Part shown: piece after piece, positions 8,064 through 17,039 of the stretch
How the letters are laid out: every line of letters starts with the position of its first letter
How positions within the stretch are numbered: the stretch's first letter is position 1
Assembly (NCBI RefSeq): GCF_021491355.1
Contig: NZ_JAKENF010000003.1
Coordinates: 372,001 to 436,000, forward strand
DNA: 64,000 bases
Direction of reading: 5' to 3'
DNA from: Alitabrizicola rongguiensis
GTDB taxonomy: Bacteria > Pseudomonadota > Alphaproteobacteria > Rhodobacterales > Rhodobacteraceae
Program-made: the position numbers and the translations under genes
Notes under the pieces: model-generated
Databases searched by the model: none
What the model saw: the letters and a program-made list of their open reading frames with translations, nothing else
Told to the model about the DNA's origin: nothing

Positions 8064-9239
8064 ATGCACCCAGAAGTTGAAAATCGTCAGGGCAGACTGT
8101 CGACCGGCGCGGTGGCCCTCAACCCCGGCGGGACGCCGGGTCAGGGCGCGGCAAGCATGTTGCCTCCCTGGCTGCCCGAGGCGGTGCGATCCTATATCGG
8201 CCATATCGAGGATGGCGTCTCGCTGCGGGAACTCGCACGCAGCAAGGGGTGCGCCGCCTCGACCGTTCTCCGCCAGGTCCGACGATACGAAAACCGCCGC
8301 GACGATCCGCTTATAGACGGAGGGCTTGCCGCGCTCGGGCGTGGCAGCAACCGCCGGAACTCTGCCCCAGCATGGAAGGAAGCCGAACCCATGTCAGCCC
8401 CGATCCGCCCAACATCGATGCAGGCCGACGATCCCGCCTCGCAGCTTGAAATCCGCCGGGTCCTGCGGCGACTGGCCGAGCCGGGCGCAACACTGGTCGT
8501 GGCGCCCGACATGGAGATGGCGGTGATCCTGCGCGCCATGCCCGACGGGCAGCAGGTCCGGACAGGCGTGGTCGAGCGGGCGTCGGCCGAGACCTATGCG
8601 CTGCGTGATTGGGTGCGTTGCCGCAAGCCGGGGCGCGTTGCCCAGTACGAGATCACTTCGGTCGGCCGGGCGGCGCTCAAGCGGCTCATGGGCGAGGCGC
8701 AGGGCGGCCTTGCAGAGGCCCAGTCGCCCTATGCCGCCCAGCATCGCGAGATGACCGATCGGATCGAGCCCGGCGCAGAGGGTCCGCGTCGCATCCGCTA
8801 CAACATGGCCGAAAGTCCCGTTGCCCTGTTGGGTCGGCGAAAGGACCGCGGCGGCGAACCCTTCCTTGGACCGGACCTGGTCGCGGCGGCCGAGCGACTG
8901 CGGGAGGATTTCGAACTGGCGCAGATGGGTCCTCGGGTGGCCCAGAACTGGGACCGGTTCCTGACGGCGGGCGACCGAGGCAGCTTTGCTGCCGAGAGTG
9001 GCGGCAGCGACGGATCGCGCAAGGCGCGCGACCGGGTTGCGGCGGCGCCGCGCGATCTTGGCCCGGGCCTTGGCGACATGGTCCTGCGCTGCTGCTGTTT
9101 CCTCGAAGGCCTGGAAGCGGCCGAGCGGAGGTTGGGCTGGTCGGCGCGCTCTGGCAAGATCGTGCTGCGGATCGCCCTGCAGCGGCTGAAGCGGCACTAT
9201 GACGAAACCTATGGCCGGTCGGGGCCGCTGATCGGATGA
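8064..9239 (+). CDS. DUF6456 domain protein with N-terminal helix-turn-helix
   Basis: The product has an N-terminal helix-turn-helix-like segment (VSLRELARSKGCAASTVLRQ, followed by VRRYENRRDDP), a middle region of about 150 residues, and a C-terminal helical domain ending LRIALQRLKRHYDETYG. That C-terminal domain is what I recognise as DUF6456. A role in transcription or cell-cycle control is plausible from the DNA-binding-like segment but unproven. The start is uncertain. The ATG at 8064 gives 391 residues; the ATG at 8157 (MLPPWLPEAV) matches where relatives usually begin and would leave room for a promoter. The gene faces DUF6477. Confidence 0.8.
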   Translation: MHPEVENRQGRLSTGAVALNPGGTPGQGAASMLPPWLPEAVRSYIGHIEDGVSLRELARSKGCAASTVLRQVRRYENRRDDPLIDGGLAALGRGSNRRNSAPAWKEAEPMSAPIRPTSMQADDPASQLEIRRVLRRLAEPGATLVVAPDMEMAVILRAMPDGQQVRTGVVERASAETYALRDWVRCRKPGRVAQYEITSVGRAALKRLMGEAQGGLAEAQSPYAAQHREMTDRIEPGAEGPRRIRYNMAESPVALLGRRKDRGGEPFLGPDLVAAAERLREDFELAQMGPRVAQNWDRFLTAGDRGSFAAESGGSDGSRKARDRVAAAPRDLGPGLGDMVLRCCCFLEGLEAAERRLGWSARSGKIVLRIALQRLKRHYDETYGRSGPLIG

Positions 9240-9250
9240 ACCGTCTGCAA

Positions 9251-9284
9251 CGAAAAAGGGGCGCGCGGTCGGACCGCGCGCCCC
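9251..9284 (-). terminator. Strong intrinsic terminator of aqpZ
   Basis: GGGGCGCGCGG (9258-9268) pairs perfectly with CCGCGCGCCCC (9274-9284) around a five-base loop. On the minus strand the stem is followed by five Ts (the AAAAA at 9253-9257). It sits 20 bases after the aqpZ stop and may also stop the convergent DUF6456 transcript. Confidence 0.85.
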
Positions 9285-9303
9285 TCGGGTTTCCGGGCAA
9301 GTG

Positions 9304-10008
9304 TCAGCTATCGGCTCGGGTTACGCCGGCGGCATAAAGCGCGCCGGCAATGGCGCCACCGATCAGCGGTGCGACGATGAACAGCCAGAGCTGCGAAATC
9401 GCGCGACCGCCCTCAAATAGGGCCGGACCGATCGATCGCGCCGGGTTCACCGAGACGCCGGTCACATGGATACCGACAAGGTGGATTGCCGCCAGCGTCA
9501 GACCGATTGCCAGGCCCGCAAATCCCGCCGCCGCACCGGGGCCGGTCGCGCCAAGAATGACGGTGACGAAGATGAACGTCATCACGATTTCAAAGACGAG
9601 CGCCGCACCCATGCTGTAGCCGCCGCCGTAGCCTTCGCCCCAGCCGTTCGTTCCCATTCCGCCGCCCCAGCCGGGGGAGCCGCTAGCGATGACGTAGAGG
9701 ATCAGCGCTCCAAGGATTGCACCGGCGACCTGCGCGATCGCGTATCCGACGAACTCGCCGACGCTCATTCGCCCCGCTGTCACCATCCCGAGCGACACGG
9801 CCGGGTTCAGATGTGCCCCTGAAATGGCGCCGATCCCATAGGCCGCTGCGACGATGGACAGGCCAAAGGCCAGCGCAATTCCCTGATAGCCGATTCCGAC
9901 CATCACGCCGTCAGCGCCAACGACCTTCTGGCCGATAACGGCAGCTCCGCAGCCAAACAGGACCAGAATCATCGTTCCGATCATCTCTGCGACAAGTTTC
10001 TTCGACAT
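9304..10008 (-). CDS. aqpZ: Aquaporin Z-type water channel
   Basis: This is an inner-membrane channel for water of the MIP family (234 residues). Both half-helix signatures are present: HLNPAVS in the first half and SVNPARS in the second. A glycine-rich extracellular loop (GSPGWGGGMG) separates the halves. The His of the VGIHVTGVSVNPAR segment and the Arg after the second NPA fit the narrow aquaporin selectivity filter rather than a glycerol channel. The start at 10008 follows GAGGAGGG. A longer open frame to 10149 would add a non-family tail. Transcription ends at the strong hairpin downstream. Confidence 0.93.
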   Translation of the reverse strand: MSKKLVAEMIGTMILVLFGCGAAVIGQKVVGADGVMVGIGYQGIALAFGLSIVAAAYGIGAISGAHLNPAVSLGMVTAGRMSVGEFVGYAIAQVAGAILGALILYVIASGSPGWGGGMGTNGWGEGYGGGYSMGAALVFEIVMTFIFVTVILGATGPGAAAGFAGLAIGLTLAAIHLVGIHVTGVSVNPARSIGPALFEGGRAISQLWLFIVAPLIGGAIAGALYAAGVTRADS

Positions 10009-10268
10009 GTTCCCTCCTCTGAGCGACTTGCGGTTGACTTCAGGCGTCGCTTCGCCCGTGTTGAATGGTCGGCGGTCAGCCGGCCGTCTGCCTGAAACGC
10101 ACTGAGGATACGGCGGCTTTTGTCTAAAGCTCTGCGCGAAATGCAACAATTCCCCAGAAATCTTGGGAATGTTGCCGGATTCTCGCTGGTGCTGTGCCTC
10201 GGTCCCGGCGCCGCCCCGGCTCGCTGGATTGCCTAGGCATCGGATTGCGCCTATGTGAAAGGAAATCC

Positions 10269-11240
10269 ATGCCGAGACGAGGACAGCCCTTGCGCGACCT
10301 GAACATCCCGTCCGAACGCCATCCCGAAAAGGCGCATCGCCCCGACAATGCCCAGCCGAAGAAACCGGACTGGATTCGGGTCAAGGCGCCGGTCTCGCAG
10401 GGCTACAAGGAAACCCGCGACATCATCCGCGAGCAGAAACTGGTCACAGTCTGCGAGGAAGCGGGCTGCCCAAATGTCGGCGAGTGCTGGAGCCAGGGTC
10501 ACGCCACCATGATGATCATGGGTGAGATCTGCACCCGCGGCTGCACCTTCTGCAACGTCGCGACGGGCAAGCCGCAGACGCTCGACGCCTTCGAGCCCGG
10601 CCGCGTCGCCCATGCGGTGGCGCAATTGGGCCTCAAGCATGTCGTGGTCACCAGCGTCGACCGCGACGATCTGGAAGATGGCGGGGCCGAGCATTTCGCC
10701 CAGACGATCCGTGCGATCCGCCACCGCGCGCCCGGGACCACGATCGAGGTGCTGGTGCCCGATTTCCTGAAATGCGAGGCGTCTGCATTGGAAACCGTGG
10801 TCGAGGCGCGGCCGGATGTCTTCAACCACAATCTTGAAACCGTGCCCGGCCTTTACCCGGAGGTTCGCCCCGGTGCGCGCTACTTCCACTCGCTGCGGCT
10901 CCTGCAGCGGGTGAAGGACCTCGACCCGTCGATGTTCACCAAGTCGGGGATCATGGTTGGCCTCGGCGAGGACCGGCAGGCGGTACTGCAGGTGATGGAT
11001 GACATGCGCGCGGCGGATGTCGATTTCCTGACCATCGGTCAATACCTTCAGCCGACACCGAAGCATCACCGCGTGGATCGTTTCGTGACGCCGGAGGAAT
11101 TCGCCGCCTACGAGAAAGCGGCGCTCGGCAAGGGGTTTCTGATGGTCTCGGCCACTCCGCTGACGCGGTCTTCCTATCATGCCGGCGATGACTTTGCCCG
11201 GCTGCGCGCGGCGCGCGAAGCGAAGCTGGGGCGGGTCTGA
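10269..11240 (+). CDS. lipA: Lipoyl synthase
   Basis: LipA is a radical SAM enzyme that inserts two sulfurs into octanoyl groups on the lipoyl domains of 2-oxoacid dehydrogenases and the glycine cleavage system. In the 323-residue protein the auxiliary cluster cysteines are Cys62, Cys67 and Cys73 ([12 protein letters not shown]). The radical SAM cluster cysteines are Cys88, Cys92 and Cys95 (CTRGCTFC). The conserved RSSYHA motif lies near the C-terminus. I start at 10269, after AAGGA, rather than at an upstream in-frame ATG with no family similarity. The 260 bases to the divergent aqpZ hold no other gene. Confidence 0.96.
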   Translation: MPRRGQPLRDLNIPSERHPEKAHRPDNAQPKKPDWIRVKAPVSQGYKETRDIIREQKLVTVCEEAGCPNVGECWSQGHATMMIMGEICTRGCTFCNVATGKPQTLDAFEPGRVAHAVAQLGLKHVVVTSVDRDDLEDGGAEHFAQTIRAIRHRAPGTTIEVLVPDFLKCEASALETVVEARPDVFNHNLETVPGLYPEVRPGARYFHSLRLLQRVKDLDPSMFTKSGIMVGLGEDRQAVLQVMDDMRAADVDFLTIGQYLQPTPKHHRVDRFVTPEEFAAYEKAALGKGFLMVSATPLTRSSYHAGDDFARLRAAREAKLGRV

Positions 11241-11262
11241 GCGCCAGCCGGGCGGAACGAAA

Positions 11263-11304
11263 ATCCTTCAAAGGATATTGGCAAGTTTCTTCAAGGAAAC
11301 TTGT
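11263..11304. repeat. Two-hairpin intergenic repeat, copy 1
   Basis: ATCCTT-CA-AAGGAT (11263-11276) is followed by the spacer ATTGGCA (11277-11283). A second hairpin then pairs CAAGTTTC (11282-11289) with GAAACTTG (11296-11303). It lies between the convergent lipA and the MFS gene, so it may terminate or protect both transcripts. A second copy at 47606-47647 keeps the spacer and hairpin lengths but differs by paired, compensating changes. Confidence 0.75.
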
Positions 11305-11307
11305 GCC

Positions 11308-12513
11308 TCAGAACCGGCGCACGTCCGGCAGGAACACCGCCAGCACTCCGATCAGCGGCAGAAGTGCCGTCAGGCGGAACACATGCTCGATCGAGGTCGC
11401 ATCGGCCAGCATGCCGATCCCGGCCGCGCCGAGCGCGCCCATGCCGAAGGCCAGCCCGAAGAACAGCCCAGCCACCATCCCGACATTCTTCGGCAGCAGG
11501 TCCTGCGCATAGACAATGATCGCCGGGAAGGCCGAAGCAAGGATCATCCCGGCCAATGCACTGAGGAGGATGACCGGCACGAGGCCGACATAGGGAATGG
11601 CCAGCGCGATCGGCGCGACACCGAGGATGGACACCCAGATGACCCGTTTGCGCCCGATCCGGTCGCCGATCGGGCCGCCGATGATGGTTCCTACCGCGAC
11701 TGCCGCAAGGAAGACGAAAAGGCAAAGCTGGGCGTGCTGGACCGACACGTCGAAGCGGTCCATCAGGTAGAACGTGTAGTAGCTCGAGAAGCTGGCCATA
11801 TAGACGAATTTCGAGAAGGTCAGGGCGATCAGCACCGTGATCGCGACGATCACCCGTCCCCGTGGCAGCGGCGAGACCGAGGCGGCACGCTTTCGAGCGC
11901 TGTGAATCCGCTGCATCCCTTCCGAGGCATACCAGCGACCGACCAGTGTCAACACGGTCATGCCCGCCAGCGCGACGGCGGCGAACCAGGCGACGCTCGA
12001 CTGGCCAAAGGGCACGACGATAAAGGCGGCGAGTAGCGGGCCGAGGGCAGAGCCGGCATTGCCGCCGACCTGGAAAAAGCTCTGGGCGAAGCCGGGGCGC
12101 TTGCCGGCAGCCAGCCGCGCGATCCGGCTCGATTCCGGATGAAAGACAGAAGAGCCGCAGCCGATCAGCGCGACCGATAGGAGCACGGTGTAGAAATGGT
12201 CGGCTCGCGACAGAAGCACCAGCCCCACGAGCGTCAGCGCCATGCCGAAGACCAGCGAGAAGGGCTGGGGGCGCTTGTCGGTGACGAAGCCCACGACCGG
12301 CTGCAGGATCGAGGCCGTGCCCTGAAACACAAAGGTAATGAGCCCGATCTGGCCGAAGCTCAGTGCCAGTTCGGTTTTCAGCATCGGATAGATCGCCGGG
12401 ATCAGCGACTGCATCAGGTCGTTCAACATGTGACACAATGCGATCGCCGCAATGATCGGCAGAACCGTCGCCTCGTGCGTGGCGCGGGTTTCGTCTGTGC
12501 TGCTGAGGGACAT
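11308..12513 (-). CDS. MFS transporter, fosmidomycin-resistance (Fsr)-like
   Basis: The 401-residue protein has twelve predicted membrane helices and resembles the Fsr branch of the major facilitator superfamily. The typical early segment is present (CHMLNDLMQSLIPAIYPMLK, then LSFGQIGLITFVFQ), followed by VFHPESSRIARLA. The loop GDRIGRKRVIW between helices 8 and 9 is the usual MFS motif. Fsr-type proteins export fosmidomycin or other compounds; the substrate here is inferred only from family. I start at 12513 (MSLSST) because the longer frame to 12576 adds an Arg-rich, non-family tail. It is convergent with lipA and divergent from an acyl-CoA ligase. Confidence 0.82.
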   Translation of the reverse strand: MSLSSTDETRATHEATVLPIIAAIALCHMLNDLMQSLIPAIYPMLKTELALSFGQIGLITFVFQGTASILQPVVGFVTDKRPQPFSLVFGMALTLVGLVLLSRADHFYTVLLSVALIGCGSSVFHPESSRIARLAAGKRPGFAQSFFQVGGNAGSALGPLLAAFIVVPFGQSSVAWFAAVALAGMTVLTLVGRWYASEGMQRIHSARKRAASVSPLPRGRVIVAITVLIALTFSKFVYMASFSSYYTFYLMDRFDVSVQHAQLCLFVFLAAVAVGTIIGGPIGDRIGRKRVIWVSILGVAPIALAIPYVGLVPVILLSALAGMILASAFPAIIVYAQDLLPKNVGMVAGLFFGLAFGMGALGAAGIGMLADATSIEHVFRLTALLPLIGVLAVFLPDVRRF

Positions 12514-12703
12514 TTTGGATGGCCTGCGCCTGAAACGTATTGCCACCGGTAAACCGTCTCGTTCAGCGGAAGTCAATCAACCGAAACCTCACGGCCCAAT
12601 GGACCGGGATGAGGCTTTTGACAGAACGGCTCCGTCGGTTAGCGTGATCCGGGGGAGGGCGGCGGCCAATGCCGCCCCGGTGTCAGGGTCTGGGAGGTTC
12701 AGT

Positions 12704-14254
12704 ATGCCCGTGTATGTCAGTCCGTTCGAGGCTCCGGTCATTCCCGACATCGGGATCACCGAACTCGTCTTCCGCGGCGTCGAGACGCGCAAGGATGCTC
12801 CGGTCCTGATCGAGGGGCCAACGGGGCGGATCATCACCGGGATGGAATTCATCGATCGCGTCCGGCGATTGGCGGGCGGGCTTGCCGCGCGGGGGATTGG
12901 TCCGGGCCACGTCGTTGCATTGATGGCGCCCAATATTCCTGAATTTGTGATCGTGTTCCACGCCGTGGCCCTGTGCGGTGCGACGCTCACCACCATCAAT
13001 CCGACCTACACGGCGCGGGAGGTCCGGTTGCAGCTGATCGACGCCCGCGCAGAGCTTCTGATAGCCTTCGCGCCGTTCATTCCCACGGCACGGGAAGCGG
13101 CCGAAGGAACCGCCGCGAAAACTTTCGTCTCGATCGGCCCCGCCGAGGGCGTTGCAGAACTTGCGGATCTGTTCGGTCCGCCGATGATGGCGCAGGTGCC
13201 TGTGGATTTTGCCCGCGACGTGCTGGTGCTGCCCTACTCCTCTGGCACGACCGGCCTGCCCAAAGGCGTTATGCTGTCGCATCGCAACCTTGTCGCCAAT
13301 GCGCTGCAAACCCGTCCGCATATCACGGTGGACCCCGGCGATGCGATTCTTGCCGTCCTGCCGTTCTTCCACATCTACGGCATGTCGGTCCTGATGAACC
13401 ATTTCCTGTCGTCCGGCGGGGTGGTCGTGACATTGCCGCGCTTCGAACTCGAGCCGGCGCTACGTTTGATCGAGAGGCATAGAACGCCCTGGCTGATCGT
13501 GGTCCCGCCGATCATCCTGGCTCTGGCGAAGCACCCGATGGTCGAGAATTTCGACCTCAGCGGTGTTCGGTCCGTAATCTCCGGCGCGGCGCCCCTGGGC
13601 GCCGAACTGCAGCAGGCCTGCACCGCACGGTTGGGGGCAACCGTGGTGCAGGGCTATGGGCTGACCGAGACGAGCCCTGTCAGCCATGTTGTGCCCCTTG
13701 ATCGCGTGACCCCGGGCGCGGCGGGATTCTGCGTCGGCGGCACGGAGATGCGCCTTGTCGATCCTCAGACCGGTGCCGAGGTGCCGGACGGTCGAGAAGG
13801 CGAGATCCATCTTCGCGGACCGCAGGTGATGCTTGGATATCTCAACAATCCCGAGGCCACGGCGGCCGTGCTGCTGCCGGGCGGATGGTTCAGGACTGGC
13901 GATCTTGGCTATGTCGACGGGGATGGCCACCTGCACATCGTCGACCGGGTCAAGGAACTCATCAAGGTCAAGGGGTTCCAGGTCGCCCCGGCGGAACTGG
14001 AAGCGCTGCTGATCGCCCATCCCGAAGTGGCTGATGTCGCGGTCATCGGTGCCCCGGACGAAGACTCCGGCGAGCGACCTGTGGCATTTGTCGTTCGCGC
14101 ACAGGGAGCGACGATCGAAAGCGCAGCGCTTGTCGCCTATCTTCAGCCGCTCGTCGCGCACTACAAGCAGTTGTCCGAGGTCCGCTTTGTCGAGGCCATT
14201 CCGAAATCGCCGTCCGGCAAGATCCTGCGGCGGATGTTGAAGGGGACACTCTGA
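12704..14254 (+). CDS. 4-coumarate--CoA ligase-type acyl-CoA ligase
   Basis: This ANL-superfamily enzyme activates a carboxylic acid as its AMP ester and transfers it to CoA. The 516-residue protein shows the AMP-binding P-loop YSSGTTGLPKG, the A5 motif GYGLTETSP, the hinge region GWFRTGDLGYVDGDG, and the C-terminal catalytic lysine region PKSPSGKILRRM. The N-terminus (SPFEAPVIPDIGITEL) resembles plant-type and bacterial 4-coumarate:CoA ligases, but an aromatic substrate is an inference from similarity. The start follows GGGAGG at spacing six. It is monocistronic, ending convergently with a secreted esterase eight bases away. Confidence 0.85.
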   Translation: MPVYVSPFEAPVIPDIGITELVFRGVETRKDAPVLIEGPTGRIITGMEFIDRVRRLAGGLAARGIGPGHVVALMAPNIPEFVIVFHAVALCGATLTTINPTYTAREVRLQLIDARAELLIAFAPFIPTAREAAEGTAAKTFVSIGPAEGVAELADLFGPPMMAQVPVDFARDVLVLPYSSGTTGLPKGVMLSHRNLVANALQTRPHITVDPGDAILAVLPFFHIYGMSVLMNHFLSSGGVVVTLPRFELEPALRLIERHRTPWLIVVPPIILALAKHPMVENFDLSGVRSVISGAAPLGAELQQACTARLGATVVQGYGLTETSPVSHVVPLDRVTPGAAGFCVGGTEMRLVDPQTGAEVPDGREGEIHLRGPQVMLGYLNNPEATAAVLLPGGWFRTGDLGYVDGDGHLHIVDRVKELIKVKGFQVAPAELEALLIAHPEVADVAVIGAPDEDSGERPVAFVVRAQGATIESAALVAYLQPLVAHYKQLSEVRFVEAIPKSPSGKILRRMLKGTL

Positions 14255-14261
14255 CTCCAGC

Positions 14262-15146
14262 TCACGGAGCTGCGTCGAAGAAGTCGAGGATGGCGGTATC
14301 GGCATCGAAGCCGGTCAAGGGTCCCGCGCGCCGTCCGCCGGGCCAGGCGTGGTCGAAGCCCTCCAGCACCATGACCTTGACGGCGACCCTGCCATCCGGC
14401 AGTCGCCACTCCCGCGTGACGATCGAGGTCCCGTCTGTCCCCACCGCCTTCCCCTGCGTCTGGACCAACGGGCCGTGCCAGGCAGAGGCGAAGGCTGCGG
14501 CGGTGTCCGATACGGCGGCGAAGGGAACCTGGGCGAAGCTCTTCTCACCCTTGCCGCCCGTGAAAGGCACCATCCGGTCTGCGGTCCCGTGGATGTGCAA
14601 CAATGCCACGGGGGCCTCGACACGGAAGGAGGGGTCCATCGTGCCGGCAACTCCCGCTACGGCTCTTACCTTGGCTGGCCGGCCCGCAGCATAGCGCTCG
14701 GCCATCATGCTGCCGTTCGACATGCCCGTCGCGAAAACCCTATCATCATCGACGCCGAAGCGCTCGGCCGCATCCGCCAGCACCGCGTCCAGAAAACCCA
14801 TGTCGTCGACACCGGTGACCTGGGCGTAGGCGCAGCAATAACCGGCATTCCACGTCAGAAGCCGGGTGCGCCCCGATCCTGCGGGATAGATCACCGCATA
14901 GCCTCGTTCGGTGGCGGGGGGCGAGAGGCCGGAATTACGGGCAAACTGATTGGGATTGCCGCCACCGCCATGCAGGGCAAGGATAACAGAGGCGCCTTCA
15001 GGCTTTGTCGGCAGGTCGATCCGGTACCACCGGCCGTTCGTGAGCTCCACCGTCTGGCTGGCCGCGTGAAGCGGCAGCGACGTCATCAATGCCAGCACGA
15101 GAACCGCAAGGGCGGGCAACAGGGGCAAAAGGGAAAGGCGGCGCAT
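14262..15146 (-). CDS. Secreted PHB-depolymerase/LpqC-like esterase
   Basis: This is a 294-residue alpha/beta hydrolase with an N-terminal signal peptide (a hydrophobic run of about 20 residues ending LPLHAASQ). The oxyanion segment is LALHGGGGN. The nucleophile elbow is GMSNGSM, and the acid and base are probably the Asp of HGTADRMVP and the His of GFDHAWPGG. These features match the polyhydroxybutyrate depolymerase/feruloyl-esterase-like (LpqC) group. No separate substrate-binding domain is present, so polymer degradation is not assured. The ATG at 15146 has AGGAG eight bases upstream; the longer frame overlaps the neighbouring COQ10-like gene. Confidence 0.85.
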   Translation of the reverse strand: MRRLSLLPLLPALAVLVLALMTSLPLHAASQTVELTNGRWYRIDLPTKPEGASVILALHGGGGNPNQFARNSGLSPPATERGYAVIYPAGSGRTRLLTWNAGYCCAYAQVTGVDDMGFLDAVLADAAERFGVDDDRVFATGMSNGSMMAERYAAGRPAKVRAVAGVAGTMDPSFRVEAPVALLHIHGTADRMVPFTGGKGEKSFAQVPFAAVSDTAAAFASAWHGPLVQTQGKAVGTDGTSIVTREWRLPDGRVAVKVMVLEGFDHAWPGGRRAGPLTGFDADTAILDFFDAAP

Positions 15147-15207
15147 CGGCGGGCTCCTGTCCGGGGCAGATGACCGACGAACGGCCAAGCCGGCGAATTC
15201 CGTCGCG

Positions 15208-15675
15208 TCAGGGTTGGGCCGGCCCGTAAAGCTGGGCAGCCCGCCGCTCGAAGGCGCGGACGATCCGCTGCATGGCGTCGTTGAACACGACCCCGATGAT
15301 CCCCTGCAGGATGGCATTGCGGAATTCGAAGTCGACGAAGAACTCGACCTCGCACCCCCCCTCTGCACGGTCGCGGAAATGCCAATGGCTCTTCATGTGG
15401 CGGAACGGTCCGTCGAGATACTCGGTCTCGATCCGCATCCGGTCGGGCAGGAGGGTGACGCGGCTGCCGAAGCGCTCGCGGAACACCTTGAACGAGATGA
15501 CGAGGTCCGCCTCCATCACCTCACCGCCCGGCACGCCGGGGATGGGCGTGCGCGAGCGGATCCGGGCCGCGGCGTTCCAGGGCAGGAACTCGGGATACCG
15601 CGCCACATCAGCCACCAGATCGTACATCTGGCGGGCCGAATAGGGCAGGGCCTTGGTCTCTGAATGGGTGGGCAT
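15208..15675 (-). CDS. COQ10/RatA-like START-domain protein
   Basis: This 155-residue protein of the polyketide-cyclase/START fold begins ETKALPYSARQMYDLVADV, then ARYPEFLPW, the standard opening of bacterial COQ10 homologues that bind ubiquinone or its precursors for respiratory function. Databases often label such proteins RatA toxins after one E. coli study. Nothing here supports a toxin-antitoxin pair: there is no antitoxin neighbour, and the gene stands between an esterase and hpt. The start at 15675 is where family similarity begins. Confidence 0.85.
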   Translation of the reverse strand: MPTHSETKALPYSARQMYDLVADVARYPEFLPWNAAARIRSRTPIPGVPGGEVMEADLVISFKVFRERFGSRVTLLPDRMRIETEYLDGPFRHMKSHWHFRDRAEGGCEVEFFVDFEFRNAILQGIIGVVFNDAMQRIVRAFERRAAQLYGPAQP

Positions 15676-15758
15676 CGGCTTCCCGGCTGGGCCTGTCATC
15701 GGCACGTGACTTGGCAGGGGCTTTTGGTTAAACCCGCGTGGGAAATCAAGGGGCCGCC

Positions 15759-16307
15759 ATGCCGCAGAAACCTTACGTGATCGACCGGATGATTTCGGCC
15801 AAGGCCATTGCGGCGCGGGTCGAGGCTCTGGCGCGCGAGATCACCCATCATTTCGAGGGCACCGACAAGCTGGTCGTCGTGGGCCTTCTGCGCGGCTCGT
15901 TCGTGTTCATCGCCGATCTCGTGCGCGAGATCGACCTGCCGGTCGAGGTCGATTTCCTCGAGGCCTCCTCCTACGGCAATGCGACCGAGTCCTCGCGCGA
16001 GGTGCGCATCCTCAAGGATCTGTCGGGCGAGATTGCCGGGCGCGACGTACTGGTGGTCGAGGATATCGTCGATACCGGGTTCACGCTGAACCATGTCGTG
16101 AACCTGTTGCGGGCCCGCAGCCCGAAGCGGCTCGAGGTTTGCGCGCTGCTCGACAAGCCGTCACGGCGCGAAGTCGACATCCGCGCCACCTGGACCGGTT
16201 TCGAAATCCCTGACGAGTTCGTCGTCGGCTACGGAATCGACTACGCGCAGCGCAACCGGAACCTGCCCTATATCGGCAAGGTGCGCTTTGCCGATCCGTC
16301 TGCCTGA
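15759..16307 (+). CDS. hpt: Hypoxanthine phosphoribosyltransferase
   Basis: Hpt salvages hypoxanthine (and usually guanine) by joining it to PRPP to make IMP or GMP. The 182-residue protein shows the PRPP-binding loop [14 protein letters not shown], the flexible-loop SSYGN segment, [15 protein letters not shown] near the N-terminus and [18 protein letters not shown] near the end, all standard for the family. The ATG at 15759 (MPQKPYVID) is preferred over one seven codons earlier because relatives start there. It is divergent from the COQ10-like gene. With guaA in the same window, both synthesis and salvage of GMP are represented. Confidence 0.93.
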   Translation: MPQKPYVIDRMISAKAIAARVEALAREITHHFEGTDKLVVVGLLRGSFVFIADLVREIDLPVEVDFLEASSYGNATESSREVRILKDLSGEIAGRDVLVVEDIVDTGFTLNHVVNLLRARSPKRLEVCALLDKPSRREVDIRATWTGFEIPDEFVVGYGIDYAQRNRNLPYIGKVRFADPSA

Positions 16308-16526
16308 GGATAGCCTCCTCGGTCCAAGGCTCGATGTTCGCGCAGCCGTGATCCGCCGTCATCGGTTCGTGATCCCCTTCGGCAAAACAGGCCCGGCATC
16401 AGCGGAAAAGCTCCTAAACCTTAGGGGTATTCTGCCGTCTGCACCGTAAGTTGCAGACGAATTTGCTTCGTGAATCCAAAGGTGTCCGCATACCTTCTGC
16501 TCGTCATGCAGATTACAGGAGCAGAC

Positions 16527-16994
16527 ATGAAATTTGGCTTCTTCGCCGCCGGCCTCGCCGCGGCCCTTGCTACCGCCGCCATCGCGCAAGAGGCGGAAGA
16601 TCCCTTTGCCGATGCCGTCGAGTCCCGCCACGGACTGATGTTGCTTATGGCCCAGAACCTTGGGACGCTTGGCGGTATGGCCAAGGGGGAAACCCCTTAT
16701 GACGCAGCCGTTGCAGGCAAGGCTGCCGACAACATCGCGGCGCTTTCCTCGGTGATGAGCATGGATCTTTTCCCCGCCGGCTCGGAATACGAGAAGGCCG
16801 CGGACAGCTTTGCCCTGCCGTCGATCTGGTCGAACCAGGAAGACTTCGTGAAGAAGATCAGCGCCCTGAACGATGCGGCAAACGCTATGACCGCGGATGC
16901 AAAGAAAGATCTCGCCTCGCTGCAAGCTGGCATGAACGGCATCGGCGGGGCTTGTGCCGCCTGCCACAAGGCCTATCGTCAGCCCGAAGAGTAA
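16527..16994 (+). CDS. Cytochrome c' / c-556 type
   Basis: The 155-residue precursor has a signal peptide ending AIA before QEAED. The mature protein is a four-helix-bundle class II cytochrome with the haem site CAACHKAYR at the very C-terminus, as in cytochromes c' and c-556. Family members bind NO or act as small periplasmic electron carriers; which applies here is unknown. The start at 16527 follows ACAGGAGCAGAC. A diheme cytochrome gene follows 45 bases later on the same strand, so they probably form one transcript. Confidence 0.92.
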   Translation: MKFGFFAAGLAAALATAAIAQEAEDPFADAVESRHGLMLLMAQNLGTLGGMAKGETPYDAAVAGKAADNIAALSSVMSMDLFPAGSEYEKAADSFALPSIWSNQEDFVKKISALNDAANAMTADAKKDLASLQAGMNGIGGACAACHKAYRQPEE

Positions 16995-17039
16995 TCGTCC
17001 TTCGGAGCTGAAAAGCCGCCGCTTGCGCAGGAGTCCGAC

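Noticed and set aside
14258-14272. Inverted repeat CAGCTC-ACG-GAGCTG as a terminator
   Set aside because: It is short, overlaps the coding end of the esterase gene and has no T-run on either strand.
15208-15675. RatA-type toxin of a toxin-antitoxin pair
   Set aside because: The sequence fits the COQ10/START ubiquinone-binding group and there is no antitoxin gene beside it; the toxin label is a common database carry-over.
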